From Rhodocyclaceae bacterium (GTDB lineage Bacteria; Pseudomonadota; Gammaproteobacteria; Burkholderiales; Rhodocyclaceae), in the NCBI GenBank assembly GCA_023150275.1, contig JAKLLG010000008.1, forward strand, positions 103,033 to 167,032: a stretch of 64,000 bases of DNA. The letters are read 5' to 3'. The first letter of the stretch is position 1; each line of letters opens with the position of its first letter. The notes beneath the pieces were generated by a model. It was not told where the DNA came from and made no database searches. It was given only the letters and a program-made list of their open reading frames with translations. Position numbers and translations under genes: made by a program. Shown piece after piece: positions 55,725 to 64,000 of this stretch.

Positions 55725-55735
55725 TGGTCTTACCA
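55725..55735. promoter_or_regulatory. FadR/GntR-type operator 3 (regulator side)
   Basis: TGGTCTTACCA is a palindrome (TGGT and ACCA arms) and fits TNGTNNNACNA. It overlaps the predicted start site of the regulator-ppsA transcript. Confidence 0.7.
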
Positions 55736-55767
55736 ATCAGGACGCCGATCAGGCATACCCGTTGCCC

Positions 55768-56556
55768 ATGCCCGCCAACAAGCTTCAGGTCCCGCGCATC
55801 TCCGACGCCGTTGCCGCGTCGCTGGAAAAGCGCATCCTTGAAGGCTCGCTGAAGCCCGGCGATCGCCTGCCACCCGAGCGCGAGCTGGCAAGCGAGTTCG
55901 GCGTCTCGCGGCCTTCGCTGCGCGAGGCGATCCAGAAGCTGGCCTCGAAGGGCATGCTGCAAAGCCGGCAGGGCGGCGGCACCTACGTGACCGACCGGCT
56001 GGAATCGACCTTCTCCGACCCCTGGCAGGCGATGATGGGCTCGCACCCGAACCTGCGCGAGGATCTGCTCGAATTCCGCCGCATGCTCGAAGGCCAGGCC
56101 GCCGAATGGGCCGCCGAACGCGCCACCGAGGCCGACCTGCAGCGGCTGGAACAGGCCTTCGCGGCGATGACCGAAGCCTTCGCCGGCGACGATCTGGAGA
56201 AGCGCTCGACGACCGACATCGCCTTCCACCAGGCGGTTGGCGAGGCGGCGCACAACGCGCTGATCGGCCACCTCTCGGCCGCGCTGCTGCGCCTGATGCA
56301 CGACAACATCCGCCTCAACCTTGGCGAACTGAAGACCATACCGTCGGCGACCTCGCTGCTCGCCAACCAGCATGCGGCGATTTTCGCGGCGATCCGCGAC
56401 CGCAAGCCGGCCGAGGCGCGCGCCGCCGCCGAGACGCATATTGATTTCGTCAGCGAGACGCTGGCCCAGACGCTGCGCTCCGTTGCCCGCCGCGAGAGCG
56501 CGGCGCGCCGGCTGAACCAGAACACTCCCGATTTTTCCGAAACCCTCTCTTCCTGA
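55768..56556 (+). CDS. FadR-subfamily GntR transcription regulator (LldR/LutR-like)
   Basis: The 262-aa protein has an N-terminal winged helix (RLPPERELASEFGVSRPSLREAI, split at ELASE; key part FGVSRPSLREAI) and a C-terminal FCD ligand domain. The FCD metal-binding pattern appears in FHQAVGEAAHN and ETHIDFV. FadR-type regulators such as LldR and PdhR bind lactate or pyruvate; the divergent lut genes point to lactate as the signal. ATG 55768 is preferred to the TTG six bases before. Three TNGTNNNACNA-type sites lie in the shared upstream region. ppsA begins 24 bases after its stop. Confidence 0.9.
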   Translation: MPANKLQVPRISDAVAASLEKRILEGSLKPGDRLPPERELASEFGVSRPSLREAIQKLASKGMLQSRQGGGTYVTDRLESTFSDPWQAMMGSHPNLREDLLEFRRMLEGQAAEWAAERATEADLQRLEQAFAAMTEAFAGDDLEKRSTTDIAFHQAVGEAAHNALIGHLSAALLRLMHDNIRLNLGELKTIPSATSLLANQHAAIFAAIRDRKPAEARAAAETHIDFVSETLAQTLRSVARRESAARRLNQNTPDFSETLSS

Positions 56557-56579
56557 TTTGACCATTGAAAGGAATCCGC

Positions 56580-58952
56580 ATGGAGCCCCTCGTCATACCC
56601 TTCGAAAAACTGCGCATGACCGACGTCGAGCAGGTAGGCGGCAAGAATGCCTCGCTCGGCGAGATGATCAGCCAGCTCGCCGACACCGGCGTGCGCGTGC
56701 CCGGCGGTTTCGCCACCACGGCGCATGCGTACCGCGAGTTCCTGGCGCAGAGCGGGCTCGATGCGAAGATCAACGAGGCGCTCGACAAGCTCGACGTCGA
56801 TGACGTCAATGCGCTGCTCGCCACCGGCGAGCAGATCCGCAAATGGGTCATCGAGACGCCTTTCCCGACTGCGCTGACGGTCGAGATCACCGCCCAGTAC
56901 CAGCGTCTGGTCGCCGATTCCGGTGCCGACATGTCCTTCGCCGTGCGCTCCTCGGCCACCGCCGAGGATCTGCCGGACGCCTCGTTTGCCGGCCAGCAGG
57001 AGACCTTCCTCAACATCCACGGGCTGGACAACATCCTGCACGCGATCAAGGAAGTGTTCGCCTCGCTCTACAACGACCGTGCCATCTCCTACCGCGTGCA
57101 CAAAGGCTTCGCCCACGCCGACGTCGCCCTGTCGGCCGGTGTGCAGCGCATGGTGCGCTCCGACACCGGTGCCGCCGGCGTGATGTTCACGCTCGACACC
57201 GAATCCGGTTTCCGCGATGCCGTCTTCGTCACCGCCAGCTACGGCCTCGGCGAAACGGTGGTGCAGGGCGCCGTGAACCCGGACGAGTTCTACGTGCACA
57301 AGCCGATGCTGGCTGCCGGCAAGAAGGCCGTGATCCGCCGCAACCTGGGCTCGAAGATGATCAGGATGGAGTTCGCCGCCGAGAAGGTCGCCGGCAAGTC
57401 CACCCGTACCGTCGACGTGCCGGAGGCGCAGCGCCACCTGTTCTCGATCAACGACACCGAGGTCGAGGAACTGGCCCGCTACGCGATGATCATCGAGAAG
57501 CACTACGGCCGCCCGATGGATATCGAATGGGGCAAGGACGGCAACGACGGCAAGCTCTACATCCTGCAGGCCCGTCCGGAAACGGTGAAGTCGCAGGAAG
57601 GCCACGAGCGCCTGCAGAAGTTCAAGCTGAAGACCTTCTCCAAGGTGCTGTCGTCCGGCCGCGCCATCGGCCAGAAGATCGGCGTCGGCCCGGTCCGCGT
57701 CGTGCATGATCCGAAGGAAATGGACAAGGTGCAGCAGGGCGACGTGCTTGTCGCCGACATGACCGACCCGAACTGGGAGCCGGTGATGAAGCGCGCCTCG
57801 GCGATCATCACCAACCGTGGCGGCCGTACCTGCCACGCGGCGATCATCGCCCGCGAACTGGGCATCCCGGCCATCGTCGGCTGCGGCGATGCGACCGAAA
57901 CGCTTACCGAGGGCGAGATCGTCACTGCCTCGTGCGCCGAAGGCGATACCGGCCACGTCTACCGCGGCCGGCTGGAGTTCGAGGTCACCGAGCGCGAAGT
58001 CGGCACCATGCCGACTATCCCGACCAAGATCATGATGAACGTCGGCAACCCGGAGCTCGCCTTCGAGTTCTCGCAGCTGCCGAACGCCGGCGTCGGCCTG
58101 GCCCGTGTCGAGTTCATCATCAACAACGTGATCGGCATCCACCCGAAGGCCATCCTCGACATCGATCGCCTGCCGGCTTCCAAGCGCGAGGAAATCCTGC
58201 GCCGCGCCCGCGGCTACGCCTCGCCGAAGGAATTCTTCGTCGAGAAGCTGGTCGAGGGCGTCGCCACCATCGCCGCCGCCTTCTACCCAAACCCGGTCAT
58301 CGTGCGCCTCTCCGACTTCAAGTCGAACGAGTACCGCAAGCTGCTCGGCGGCGAGCTGTACGAGCCGGAGGAAGAGAACCCCATGCTCGGCTTCCGCGGC
58401 GCCTCGCGCTACATCGCGCAGACCTTCCGTGACTGCTTCGAGCTGGAATGCCGCGCCATGAAGAAGGTGCGCGACGAGATGGGCCTCACCAACGTGCAGC
58501 TGATGGTGCCGTTCGTGCGCACCGTTGCCGAAGGCAAGGGCGTGGTCGAGCTGCTCGCCGAGCACGGCCTCAAGCAGGGCGAGAACGACCTCAAGCTGAT
58601 CATGATGTGCGAGATCCCGTCGAACGCGCTGCTCGCCGACGACTTCCTCGACGTCTTCGACGGCTTCTCGATCGGCTCGAACGACCTCACGCAGCTGACG
58701 CTCGGCCTCGACCGCGACTCCGGCCTCGTTGCCAACCTGTTCGACGAGCGCGACCCGGCGGTGAAGATGCTGCTCGGCATGGCCATCGCCAGCGCCAACA
58801 GGAAGGGCAAGTACATCGGCATCTGCGGCCAGGGCCCCTCGGACCATCCGGATCTCGCCGAATGGCTGATGGATCAGGGTATCAGCAGCATCTCGCTGAA
58901 CCCGGATACGGTGGTCGATACCTGGCAGCGGCTGGCGACGCACAAGGGCTGA
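56580..58952 (+). CDS. ppsA: Phosphoenolpyruvate synthase
   Basis: PpsA turns pyruvate and ATP into PEP, AMP and phosphate, for growth on lactate and similar carbon sources. The 790-aa protein has the ATP-grasp part ([32 protein letters not shown]), the phosphohistidine domain with its catalytic His in [18 protein letters not shown], and the TIM-barrel PEP-binding domain ending [15 protein letters not shown] 56580 follows AAAGGAA. It is downstream of the FadR-type regulator and probably shares its promoter; PpsR, its post-translational switch, is at 45.5 kb. A strong terminator follows. Confidence 0.97.
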   Translation: MEPLVIPFEKLRMTDVEQVGGKNASLGEMISQLADTGVRVPGGFATTAHAYREFLAQSGLDAKINEALDKLDVDDVNALLATGEQIRKWVIETPFPTALTVEITAQYQRLVADSGADMSFAVRSSATAEDLPDASFAGQQETFLNIHGLDNILHAIKEVFASLYNDRAISYRVHKGFAHADVALSAGVQRMVRSDTGAAGVMFTLDTESGFRDAVFVTASYGLGETVVQGAVNPDEFYVHKPMLAAGKKAVIRRNLGSKMIRMEFAAEKVAGKSTRTVDVPEAQRHLFSINDTEVEELARYAMIIEKHYGRPMDIEWGKDGNDGKLYILQARPETVKSQEGHERLQKFKLKTFSKVLSSGRAIGQKIGVGPVRVVHDPKEMDKVQQGDVLVADMTDPNWEPVMKRASAIITNRGGRTCHAAIIARELGIPAIVGCGDATETLTEGEIVTASCAEGDTGHVYRGRLEFEVTEREVGTMPTIPTKIMMNVGNPELAFEFSQLPNAGVGLARVEFIINNVIGIHPKAILDIDRLPASKREEILRRARGYASPKEFFVEKLVEGVATIAAAFYPNPVIVRLSDFKSNEYRKLLGGELYEPEEENPMLGFRGASRYIAQTFRDCFELECRAMKKVRDEMGLTNVQLMVPFVRTVAEGKGVVELLAEHGLKQGENDLKLIMMCEIPSNALLADDFLDVFDGFSIGSNDLTQLTLGLDRDSGLVANLFDERDPAVKMLLGMAIASANRKGKYIGICGQGPSDHPDLAEWLMDQGISSISLNPDTVVDTWQRLATHKG

Positions 58953-58974
58953 TAGCCGCCACCCCGATGAAATC

Positions 58975-58998
58975 GGCCCGCTTCGGCGGGCCATTTTT
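58975..58998 (+). terminator. Intrinsic terminator of ppsA
   Basis: GGCCCGC-TTCG-GCGGGCC (58975-58992), a 7-bp stem with a stable TTCG tetraloop, is followed by ATTTTT. It lies 22 bases after the ppsA stop. Confidence 0.88.
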
Positions 58999-59077
58999 GT
59001 GTGCCCAGCATGAGCTCACGCTTGGGGACGCAAGTCCCGCCGCTTTCTTGAGATCGGCGATCGTCGGTCCGACGTGC

Positions 59078-61159
59078 TCAGGCAGCGCCGCCGCTCGCAA
59101 TCAGGCGTAGCGCCTCTTCGGCACCAAGATCGAAGATCGCCCGCGACGAAAGGTTGCTCATTTTTGCGGCGCGGCGGCGTTCTTCGAGATAGTCGGCGCT
59201 GGCGGCAAGCGCAAAGCCCCAATCCGGGTTGACCAGCAACGTAGTTCCGGTGCCGGCGCTGAACCAGGCAACGAAACCGGTCAATGTCGTGCGCTCGTCG
59301 GTTGTCAGTTGCAACCACTGATCGACCGCGACACCGCCGCTGCCGGAGCGGTAGTTAGCAGCACGGTCGGGGCGGTTCAGCCAGCGCAGTTGCATGCCGG
59401 CCACGTCTTCGTTGTCGGCCTGCACGGTGGCCTGCAACGCCGGGAGGGCCGCGATTTCGTCGTTCGTCAGCGTCACGAGCGTTGGCGCCGTTCCGCGCAA
59501 GCTGGCGGTCTGCAAGTTGAAACAGGCATCAAGGAATGGGGTGCGCGTTTCCTGCGAGACGTTGATGCGATCCAGGCCGCCGTTCAGGCGTTTGATCAAT
59601 CCAGGCACAAGCGCCGCAAGACGCTTGCGGTCATCGGTCCCCTCTTTTGGCAGCACCGTCCACATCAGATCCCCAGCAGTTTCTTCGGCTTCCTGCCAAC
59701 TCGTGCCGCCATCATTCGCGTTTGCGGCGGCGGCCATGACACGGACCCAGAATTCGTGGAAGAAATGGTGGAACTCGCGTGCGCTCGGCTGCGTCAGGAT
59801 ATCCCGCAACCACTGATTTGCCCTTTCGTCGCCGCGCCGGGCAGCCTCAGCATTGGCAAGGTGCGCTGCGATGGGGGCGGCGATGGCCTTCAGCGCAGCA
59901 TTGCGCTCGGCGATGATTTTCTCCACTTCCTGAAGTGGCGTGACGAGGACGGCAGCGTCGCCTTGTAGTGTGTGCGATACCTCGCTGACGATTTCCCATA
60001 GACGCGACGATATTGGGTGCGAGCGCGGTGCCTCGCGCGGAAGGCCGAGTGCGGCGCAGCCAATGCTGTTGATGAGCTTGCGTGCGGGGTGCTGCGGGTC
60101 GGAGAAAAGGCTCGGATCGCAGACCGACAGGCGGAGCAGGGGGATCTGCAGGCGGCCAATGGCCGTCTTGACGGTATCCGGCAGATCCCAGATGTTGAAG
60201 ATTGCCTCGAAGATGCGTCCCAGTGTTTCGAGTGCGACGCCTTCCGGCTGGCCGGGGGGCAGATCCAGATCGGCGGCCTTGAGGGCGCGTGGTTTCTCGG
60301 TCTCCGTCGCCGCGCTATCGGGCTGCGACGCCAGTTGCAGTTGTTCGAGCTTGGTCGTCAGCTGATTCAGCATGACCAGGGTTGCTGCGTTCAGTGCGGC
60401 ATTGGAGCCGGCGGAGGAGACGGCGGAGGAGACGGCGCCGGAAGGTGCCCCGGAAAGATTCGTTGCAGAACCGCCAAGTGCCTGCTGCAGTGCTGCCAAA
60501 ACATCGGAAGCGCCCCCGCCGCTTCCGGAGGTGACGGTGCCCGAGTTTGTCCCATCCCCGCGCGCAGGTGCCGACTGCGTGTACTGCGGCTGCGCCGGCT
60601 CGATTCCATGGCTGGCCAGCAGTTCGTTGATTTCGCCGTAGATGACTGGCAGCTCTGCCGCCAAGGCAGCTTCCAGTTGATCGAGGAGCGCCAGTTTGCG
60701 CTCGAGGGAGACATCGCAGGCGTTGCACAAAGCCCATAATCCGGCAATCAGCGCTTCCGGCCCGACCGGGTTTGCGTCGGGTTTCATTTCGGGGCGCGCA
60801 AGCAGCGTGATGTAGCGCTGATGGGTGCGCCAGAGTGCGCTGCTGCAGCGCTCGGCAACGCGTCGGGCGAGATCGCTGATGCGGATATCCAGTTCGAGAT
60901 CGGTGTCGCACATGAGCGTCATGCGCGAGGCGGTCAGCCCGGCAGCGGCATCGAAAGCGTCGCTCCGCTTGTCATGGGCGAGTTCGTCGTGCGCCTCGCC
61001 AATTGCGGCCGCCAGCGCCTTCGCCGCAACGATGGAGACGCTGTCGATTTGCTGCGCCATCTCAGACGTGCGCCGCTCCAGCAGGTTGCGTACATCGCGC
61101 AGGACAAAGAAAGGATCCTGCGGTTTCGGCAGGGGCTGTTTGTCGAACGGTTCGCTCAT
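59078..61159 (-). CDS. DUF1631 family protein
   Basis: The 693-aa protein has an N-terminal helical part (about 15-185; the stretch ALIAGLWALCNACDVSLERK and YGEINELLASHGIEP is typical of DUF1631). A Gly/Ser/Ala-rich linker of about 100 residues follows (GSGGGASDVL, GAVSSAVSSAGSNAAL). A second helical part from about 300 contains FHHFFHEFWVRVM, TAGDLMWTVLP and RLAALVPGLIKRLNGGLDRI, and a small domain (LRWLNRPDRAANYRS) ends the protein. These fit DUF1631, which has no established function. There is no signal peptide, so it is probably cytoplasmic. It has no operon partner; it is convergent with ppsA and 45 bases before the TRIC gene on the same strand. Confidence 0.72.
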   Translation of the reverse strand: MSEPFDKQPLPKPQDPFFVLRDVRNLLERRTSEMAQQIDSVSIVAAKALAAAIGEAHDELAHDKRSDAFDAAAGLTASRMTLMCDTDLELDIRISDLARRVAERCSSALWRTHQRYITLLARPEMKPDANPVGPEALIAGLWALCNACDVSLERKLALLDQLEAALAAELPVIYGEINELLASHGIEPAQPQYTQSAPARGDGTNSGTVTSGSGGGASDVLAALQQALGGSATNLSGAPSGAVSSAVSSAGSNAALNAATLVMLNQLTTKLEQLQLASQPDSAATETEKPRALKAADLDLPPGQPEGVALETLGRIFEAIFNIWDLPDTVKTAIGRLQIPLLRLSVCDPSLFSDPQHPARKLINSIGCAALGLPREAPRSHPISSRLWEIVSEVSHTLQGDAAVLVTPLQEVEKIIAERNAALKAIAAPIAAHLANAEAARRGDERANQWLRDILTQPSAREFHHFFHEFWVRVMAAAANANDGGTSWQEAEETAGDLMWTVLPKEGTDDRKRLAALVPGLIKRLNGGLDRINVSQETRTPFLDACFNLQTASLRGTAPTLVTLTNDEIAALPALQATVQADNEDVAGMQLRWLNRPDRAANYRSGSGGVAVDQWLQLTTDERTTLTGFVAWFSAGTGTTLLVNPDWGFALAASADYLEERRRAAKMSNLSSRAIFDLGAEEALRLIASGGAA

Positions 61160-61204
61160 TGGATGCTCGCAGGTTAAGACTGGGGACGCGTGTGCGCTAG
61201 CGTA

Positions 61205-61828
61205 TCACTGCTCGCGCCCCGAAAACGCGGGCAAGGTCCAGTGATAGCGAATTGCCGCCATGCGCAGCGCGAGGATGGCAAACATCGCGATGCCACTGGC
61301 CCAGACTTCGGGCACGCCCGCACTGTGGAGACCGATCAGCAGCAGCGCGCCGAACCAGGCCGCCGTGGCATAGAGCTCCCCCGCACGCATCACCAGCGGT
61401 ACTTCGTTGCACAGTACGTCACGCACGACACCGCCGAAGACCCCGGTAATCACGCCCATCAACGATGCCGCCAGCCACGGTGTATGCCACTGCAGCGCGG
61501 CCTGGGTGCCGATGGCGGTGAACAGGGCCAGACCGATGGCGTCGGGGAAGAGAAACCAGCGCGGGGAGACATGGCGGTGGCGGATCAGAAAGAAGCTGCC
61601 GATGCCGATGATCACGGCGGTAACGAGATAGGTTTGATCGGCAACCCAGAAAACGTTGCGGTCGAGCAGCAGATCGCGGACAGTGCCGCCGCCGAGTGCG
61701 GTGGCTACCGCAATGAACGTGGCACCGATCATGTCGACCTCCTTGCGCTCGGCTTCGAGCACGCCGGTCAGCGCATTCACCGCAACAGCGGCCATGCCGA
61801 CCCAGTAAAGGAAATCGACCATCGCCAT
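61205..61828 (-). CDS. TRIC/UPF0126-family trimeric cation channel
   Basis: The 207-aa protein has seven membrane helices in two inverted repeats, each with the family signature: GGGTVRDLLL and GGVVRDVLC. Prokaryotic TRIC proteins (YicG/YadS-type) are trimeric monovalent cation channels. Their physiological role in bacteria is unclear. It starts five bases after the smpB stop and is probably co-transcribed with it. Confidence 0.88.
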   Translation of the reverse strand: MAMVDFLYWVGMAAVAVNALTGVLEAERKEVDMIGATFIAVATALGGGTVRDLLLDRNVFWVADQTYLVTAVIIGIGSFFLIRHRHVSPRWFLFPDAIGLALFTAIGTQAALQWHTPWLAASLMGVITGVFGGVVRDVLCNEVPLVMRAGELYATAAWFGALLLIGLHSAGVPEVWASGIAMFAILALRMAAIRYHWTLPAFSGREQ

Positions 61829-61833
61829 CGGCG

Positions 61834-62283
61834 CTAGCGTCCCTTGTTCTTCATCAGGCGCTCCTTCTCCCGCTTCCAGTCGCGCTCCTGTTCCGTCGCG
61901 CGCTTGTCATGCTGTTTCTTGCCCTTGGCTAGGCCGATCTCTACCTTGACGCGACCGCGCGTGTAATGCAGGTCGACCGGCACCAGCGTATAGCCAGCGC
62001 GCTCGACCTTGCCGATCAGCTTCGATATTTCGCGTTCGTGCAGGAGCAACTTGCGGGTGCGCACGGGGTCCGGGTGCACATGCGTCGATGCCTCCGACAG
62101 CGGGGTGATATGCATGCCGAGCAGCCATATTTCGCCATTCTTGACGACGACATAGGCTTCCTTGATCTGCACGCGCCCGGCACGGATGGCCTTCACCTCC
62201 CAGCCTTCGAGAACGATGCCAGCCTCGTATTTTTCCTCCACGAAGTAATCGTGAAAGGCCTTCTTGTTGTTCGTGATGCTCAT
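61834..62283 (-). CDS. smpB: SsrA-binding protein SmpB
   Basis: SmpB brings tmRNA to stalled ribosomes. The 149-aa protein has [53 protein letters not shown], split at the Tyr-Thr pair, and a basic disordered C-terminal tail ([20 protein letters not shown]) needed for decoding-centre entry. Its divergence from ratA-rnfH is conserved across proteobacteria. The tmRNA gene itself is not in the window. Confidence 0.97.
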   Translation of the reverse strand: MSITNNKKAFHDYFVEEKYEAGIVLEGWEVKAIRAGRVQIKEAYVVVKNGEIWLLGMHITPLSEASTHVHPDPVRTRKLLLHEREISKLIGKVERAGYTLVPVDLHYTRGRVKVEIGLAKGKKQHDKRATEQERDWKREKERLMKNKGR

Positions 62284-62311
62284 CAGCAGGCGTCGTCCGC
62301 GCGTAATGCGA

Positions 62312-62328
62312 TAAAATGGCGCATTCTA
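62312..62328. promoter_or_regulatory. Divergent -10 elements of ratA and smpB
   Basis: TAAAAT (62312-62317) on the plus strand may serve ratA, and TAGAAT on the minus strand (62328 down to 62323) may serve smpB. Neither has a convincing -35. Both sit in the 70-base gap between the two starts. Confidence 0.35.
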
Positions 62329-62353
62329 CAGGATTGATGAGGGTTCTCGGGCG

Positions 62354-62791
62354 ATGGCCCTGGTCGAGAAATCGGTGCTGATCGGGCGTTCCGCGCAGGA
62401 GATGTTCGACCTCGTCGATCGCGTCGAGGACTACCCGCAGTTCCTGCCGTGGTGCAATCGCACTGAACTCAAATATCGTGATGCCGCCAAGACGACGGCG
62501 ACGCTGCACATCAATTACCTCAGCGTGAAGTCCCACTTCACGACCGAGAATGACAAGGAAGCGCCGCTGCTCATGAAGATTCGTCTCGTCGACGGTCCGT
62601 TCCGGCGCCTTGAGGGAACCTGGCGGTTCAAGCCACTCGCGGAACGCGCCTGCAAGATCGAATTCGAACTTGCCTACGAATTTTCGAGCCGGATGTTCGA
62701 GAAAGTCATCGGACCGGTATTCAGCAACATCGCGAACACCTTCGTCGACGCCTTTGTGCGAAGGGCTGAACAGGTTTACGGAGCCAAGTAA
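62354..62791 (+). CDS. ratA: RatA-like START/coenzyme Q-binding domain protein
   Basis: The 145-aa protein is a COQ10/START-fold protein: EKSVLIGRSAQEMFDLVDRVEDYPQFLPWC in pieces, with the conserved DYPQFLPWC, FKPLAERACKIEFELAYEF and SNIANTFVDAFVRRA. In E. coli RatA (PasT) was described as inhibiting 70S assembly, but it is also considered a ubiquinone-related protein, so the toxin name is not certain here. Its stop overlaps the start of rnfH by one base. The smpB-ratA-rnfH order is widely conserved. Confidence 0.92.
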   Translation: MALVEKSVLIGRSAQEMFDLVDRVEDYPQFLPWCNRTELKYRDAAKTTATLHINYLSVKSHFTTENDKEAPLLMKIRLVDGPFRRLEGTWRFKPLAERACKIEFELAYEFSSRMFEKVIGPVFSNIANTFVDAFVRRAEQVYGAK

Positions 62792-63102
62792 TGAAGGTGG
62801 AAGTTATCTATGCGCTACCGCACAAGGCAGAGCGCATCATGCTGGATGTTGCGGAAGGCTGCACCGTTCTGCAGGCAGTAGAGGCCTCGGGGCTGCTGGA
62901 GAAGCACCCGGAAATCGATGTCAAGAAGAACAAGTTCGGCATCTACGCAAAGCTGGCGAAAGCCGACGCCGTTCTGCGCGACCAGGATCGTGTCGAAATC
63001 TACCGCCCGCTGATCGCTGACCCCAAGGAGGTGCGCAAGCAACGCGCGGCCGAGGGGAAGGTAATGAAGAAAGGCGCCGGCGAAGACGTTATCATGGAGT
63101 GA
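62791..63102 (+). CDS. rnfH: RnfH family protein (RatB)
   Basis: The 103-aa ubiquitin-fold protein begins KVEVIYALPHKAERIMLDV and has KNKFGIYAKLAKADAVLRDQDRVEIYRPL in pieces, of which IYAKLAKAD and VEIYRPLIADPKEVR are hallmarks. It is the usual partner downstream of ratA. Function is unknown despite the name, which comes from its place beside rnf genes in some species. An IS256-family element begins about 15 bases after its stop. Confidence 0.92.
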   Translation: MKVEVIYALPHKAERIMLDVAEGCTVLQAVEASGLLEKHPEIDVKKNKFGIYAKLAKADAVLRDQDRVEIYRPLIADPKEVRKQRAAEGKVMKKGAGEDVIME

Positions 63103-63116
63103 ATTGCAGCTAAACC

Positions 63117-63859
63117 GGGCGTGTGCAGAATTTTGTGTAAACGGACTGATGGCAGGAAACTGCCGAATTGTCCGGAGCCACAATGAACGCAAGGAAACAC
63201 GACGTACCTGAAGCCCTGCTGACCAGTCTGCTGGCCGACTACAAGAAACCCGAAGACCTGACCGGCGAAAACGGCCTCTTGAAGCAGCTCACCAAGCTGC
63301 TGGTCGAAAAAGCCCTCGATGCCGAACTGACCGAACATCTCGGTCACGGCAAGAACGAACTGGTCGCCAACGCGGCAGGCAATACCCGCAACGGCAAGAG
63401 CCGGAAGACGCTCAAGGGCGACTTCGGCCATCTGCCGATCGAAATCCCCCGCGACCGGCACGGCACCTTCGAGCCGCAGCTCATCCCCAAGCACCAGACC
63501 CGCTGGGCTGGCTTCGATGAAAAGATCCTGTCGCTCTACGCCCGCGGCATGACTGTGCGCGAGATACAGAGCCATCTGGAAGAAATCTACGGCACCGAAG
63601 TCTCGCCCAGCCTGATCTCCTCGGTGACAGACGCTGTCGCGGAAGAAGTGAAGGCTTGGCAGGCCCGCCCCCTCGATCCGCTCTACCCGATCGTTTATCT
63701 CGATTGTATCCACGTCAAGGTGAGGGAAGGCGCGGTGCGCGTGAAAGCCGTCTATCTGGCCATCGGCGTCACCATGGCTGGAGAGAAGGAGGTGCTCGGC
63801 CAGTGGCTGGCGCAAACGGAAGGCGCCAAGTTCTGGCTGCAGGTGGTAACCGAACTCCG
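63117..63859 (+). mobile_element. IS256-family insertion sequence, left part
   Basis: The left end appears to start in the GGGCGTGTGCAGAATTTTG region (63117-63143), whose TTTTGTGTAAAC resembles IS256-type terminal repeats. The transposase gene follows, but the element is broken at about 63860 by the start of an IS3-family element. The right part is beyond the window. Confidence 0.72.
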
Positions 63860-63896
63860 TGGTAATCCCCCCGTTTTTAGGGGCCGCCAGAAGTAG
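63183..63896 (+). pseudogene. IS256-family (mutator-type) transposase, truncated
   Basis: The frame from ATG 63183 encodes the N-terminal half of an IS256/Mutator-type DDE transposase: [24 protein letters not shown], split at the Val-Glu pair, [22 protein letters not shown] and the first catalytic Asp in [10 protein letters not shown] whole protein would be about 400 aa. Here normal sequence stops after VVTELR (codon ending 63860). The last 11 codons are read from the inserted IS3-family end, stopping at 63896. The remaining catalytic Asp and Glu are missing, so it is inactive unless the insertion is precisely lost. Confidence 0.9.
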
Positions 63897-64000
63897 AGCT
63901 ATGCGGCCATGGCCAGCCGCTGCTTTGGGGTGATACCGCCCAAGGCCATATTGGGGCGTTCGTGATTGTAAAGCCAGAGCCAGTTGGTCGCGTAATCCTG
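63860..64000 (-). mobile_element. IS3-family insertion sequence, right end (partial)
   Basis: The end is marked by TGGTAATCCCCCC at 63860, starting with TG as IS3-family ends do, at the exact point where the IS256 transposase sequence breaks. It carries the end of a transposase OrfB on the minus strand and continues past the window edge. Confidence 0.75.
63899..64000 (-). CDS. IS3-family transposase OrfB, C-terminal end (partial)
   Basis: The minus strand reads 33 codons to a TAG at 63901-63899: QDYATNWLWLYNHERPN then MALGGITPKQRLAMAA. The pattern NHERPNMALGGITP is typical for the end of the rve integrase core of IS3-family OrfB proteins. The catalytic DDE residues lie outside the window. 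It inserted into the IS256-family transposase gene. Confidence 0.8.
   Translation of the reverse strand, partial: QDYATNWLWLYNHERPNMALGGITPKQRLAMAA

Noticed and set aside
55983..58994. 1003-codon antisense open frame over ppsA and the FadR-type gene
   Set aside because: It is opposite two clear genes and its sequence is compositionally odd (Asp/Val/Arg/Gly-rich) with no recognisable domain.
62354..63102. RatA-RatB as a genuine toxin-antitoxin pair
   Set aside because: Both are conserved core genes beside smpB; the RatA toxin label is disputed and RnfH is not shown to be an antitoxin.

Overview
The window looks like a chromosomal core segment of a high-GC betaproteobacterium. Gene order (trpS-scpA-scpB-rluB, rimP-nusA-infB-rbfA-truB, smc-zipA-ligA, and the long rpsB-to-rnhB run) and protein style suggest the Rhodocyclales (Dechloromonas/Azonexus-like). 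That placement is inference from recognised families; no search was run. No tRNA, rRNA or CRISPR array is visible.

Layout. 1-6.4 kb: end of a bacterioferritin gene, then PHP phosphoesterase, YciO, a membrane M50 protease, TrpS, ScpA/ScpB and RluB. 6.46-12.5 kb: the translation/transcription operon rimP-nusA-infB-rbfA-truB, with a sigma70-like promoter and a terminator hairpin in the leader just before rimP. 12.5-16.5 kb: an inverted-repeat element, a CBS protein, two membrane proteins of unknown function, a UPF0149/SEC-C protein and queF. 16.5-25.7 kb: smc-zipA-ligA-galU, then a purine salvage pair (HPRT and 5'-methylthioinosine phosphorylase). 25.8-29.2 kb, minus strand: map and glnD. 29.3-44.5 kb: rpsB-tsf-pyrH-frr-uppS-cdsA-dxr-rseP-bamA-skp-lpxD-fabZ-lpxA-lpxB-rnhB and a SpoU methyltransferase, linking translation, isoprenoid and phospholipid synthesis, outer-membrane assembly and lipid A synthesis.

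44.6-49.8 kb is the more accessory part: a CsgG-like lipoprotein, the PEP synthase regulator ppsR, and a membrane-anchored AraC-type regulator followed by four tightly coupled genes (small membrane protein, SDR, DUF2269, DUF4166). 49.8-59 kb is a coherent carbon module around one divergent control region. On the minus strand lie lutA-lutC-lutB and then ppc; on the plus strand a FadR-family regulator and ppsA. Three copies of a TNGTNNNACNA-type operator sit on the two predicted promoters. The encoded route is lactate to pyruvate (LutABC), pyruvate to PEP (PpsA) and PEP to oxaloacetate (Ppc), with PpsR nearby to switch PpsA.

59-63.1 kb: a DUF1631 protein, a TRIC-type channel, and smpB divergent from ratA-rnfH. 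63.1-64 kb: an IS256-family element broken by an IS3-family element that runs off the window. Most of the window is well-known core genome. I see no clearly new defence or mobile system; the best leads are regulatory (the FadR operator array, the rimP and rpsB leaders) and the AraC/DUF2269/DUF4166 cluster.
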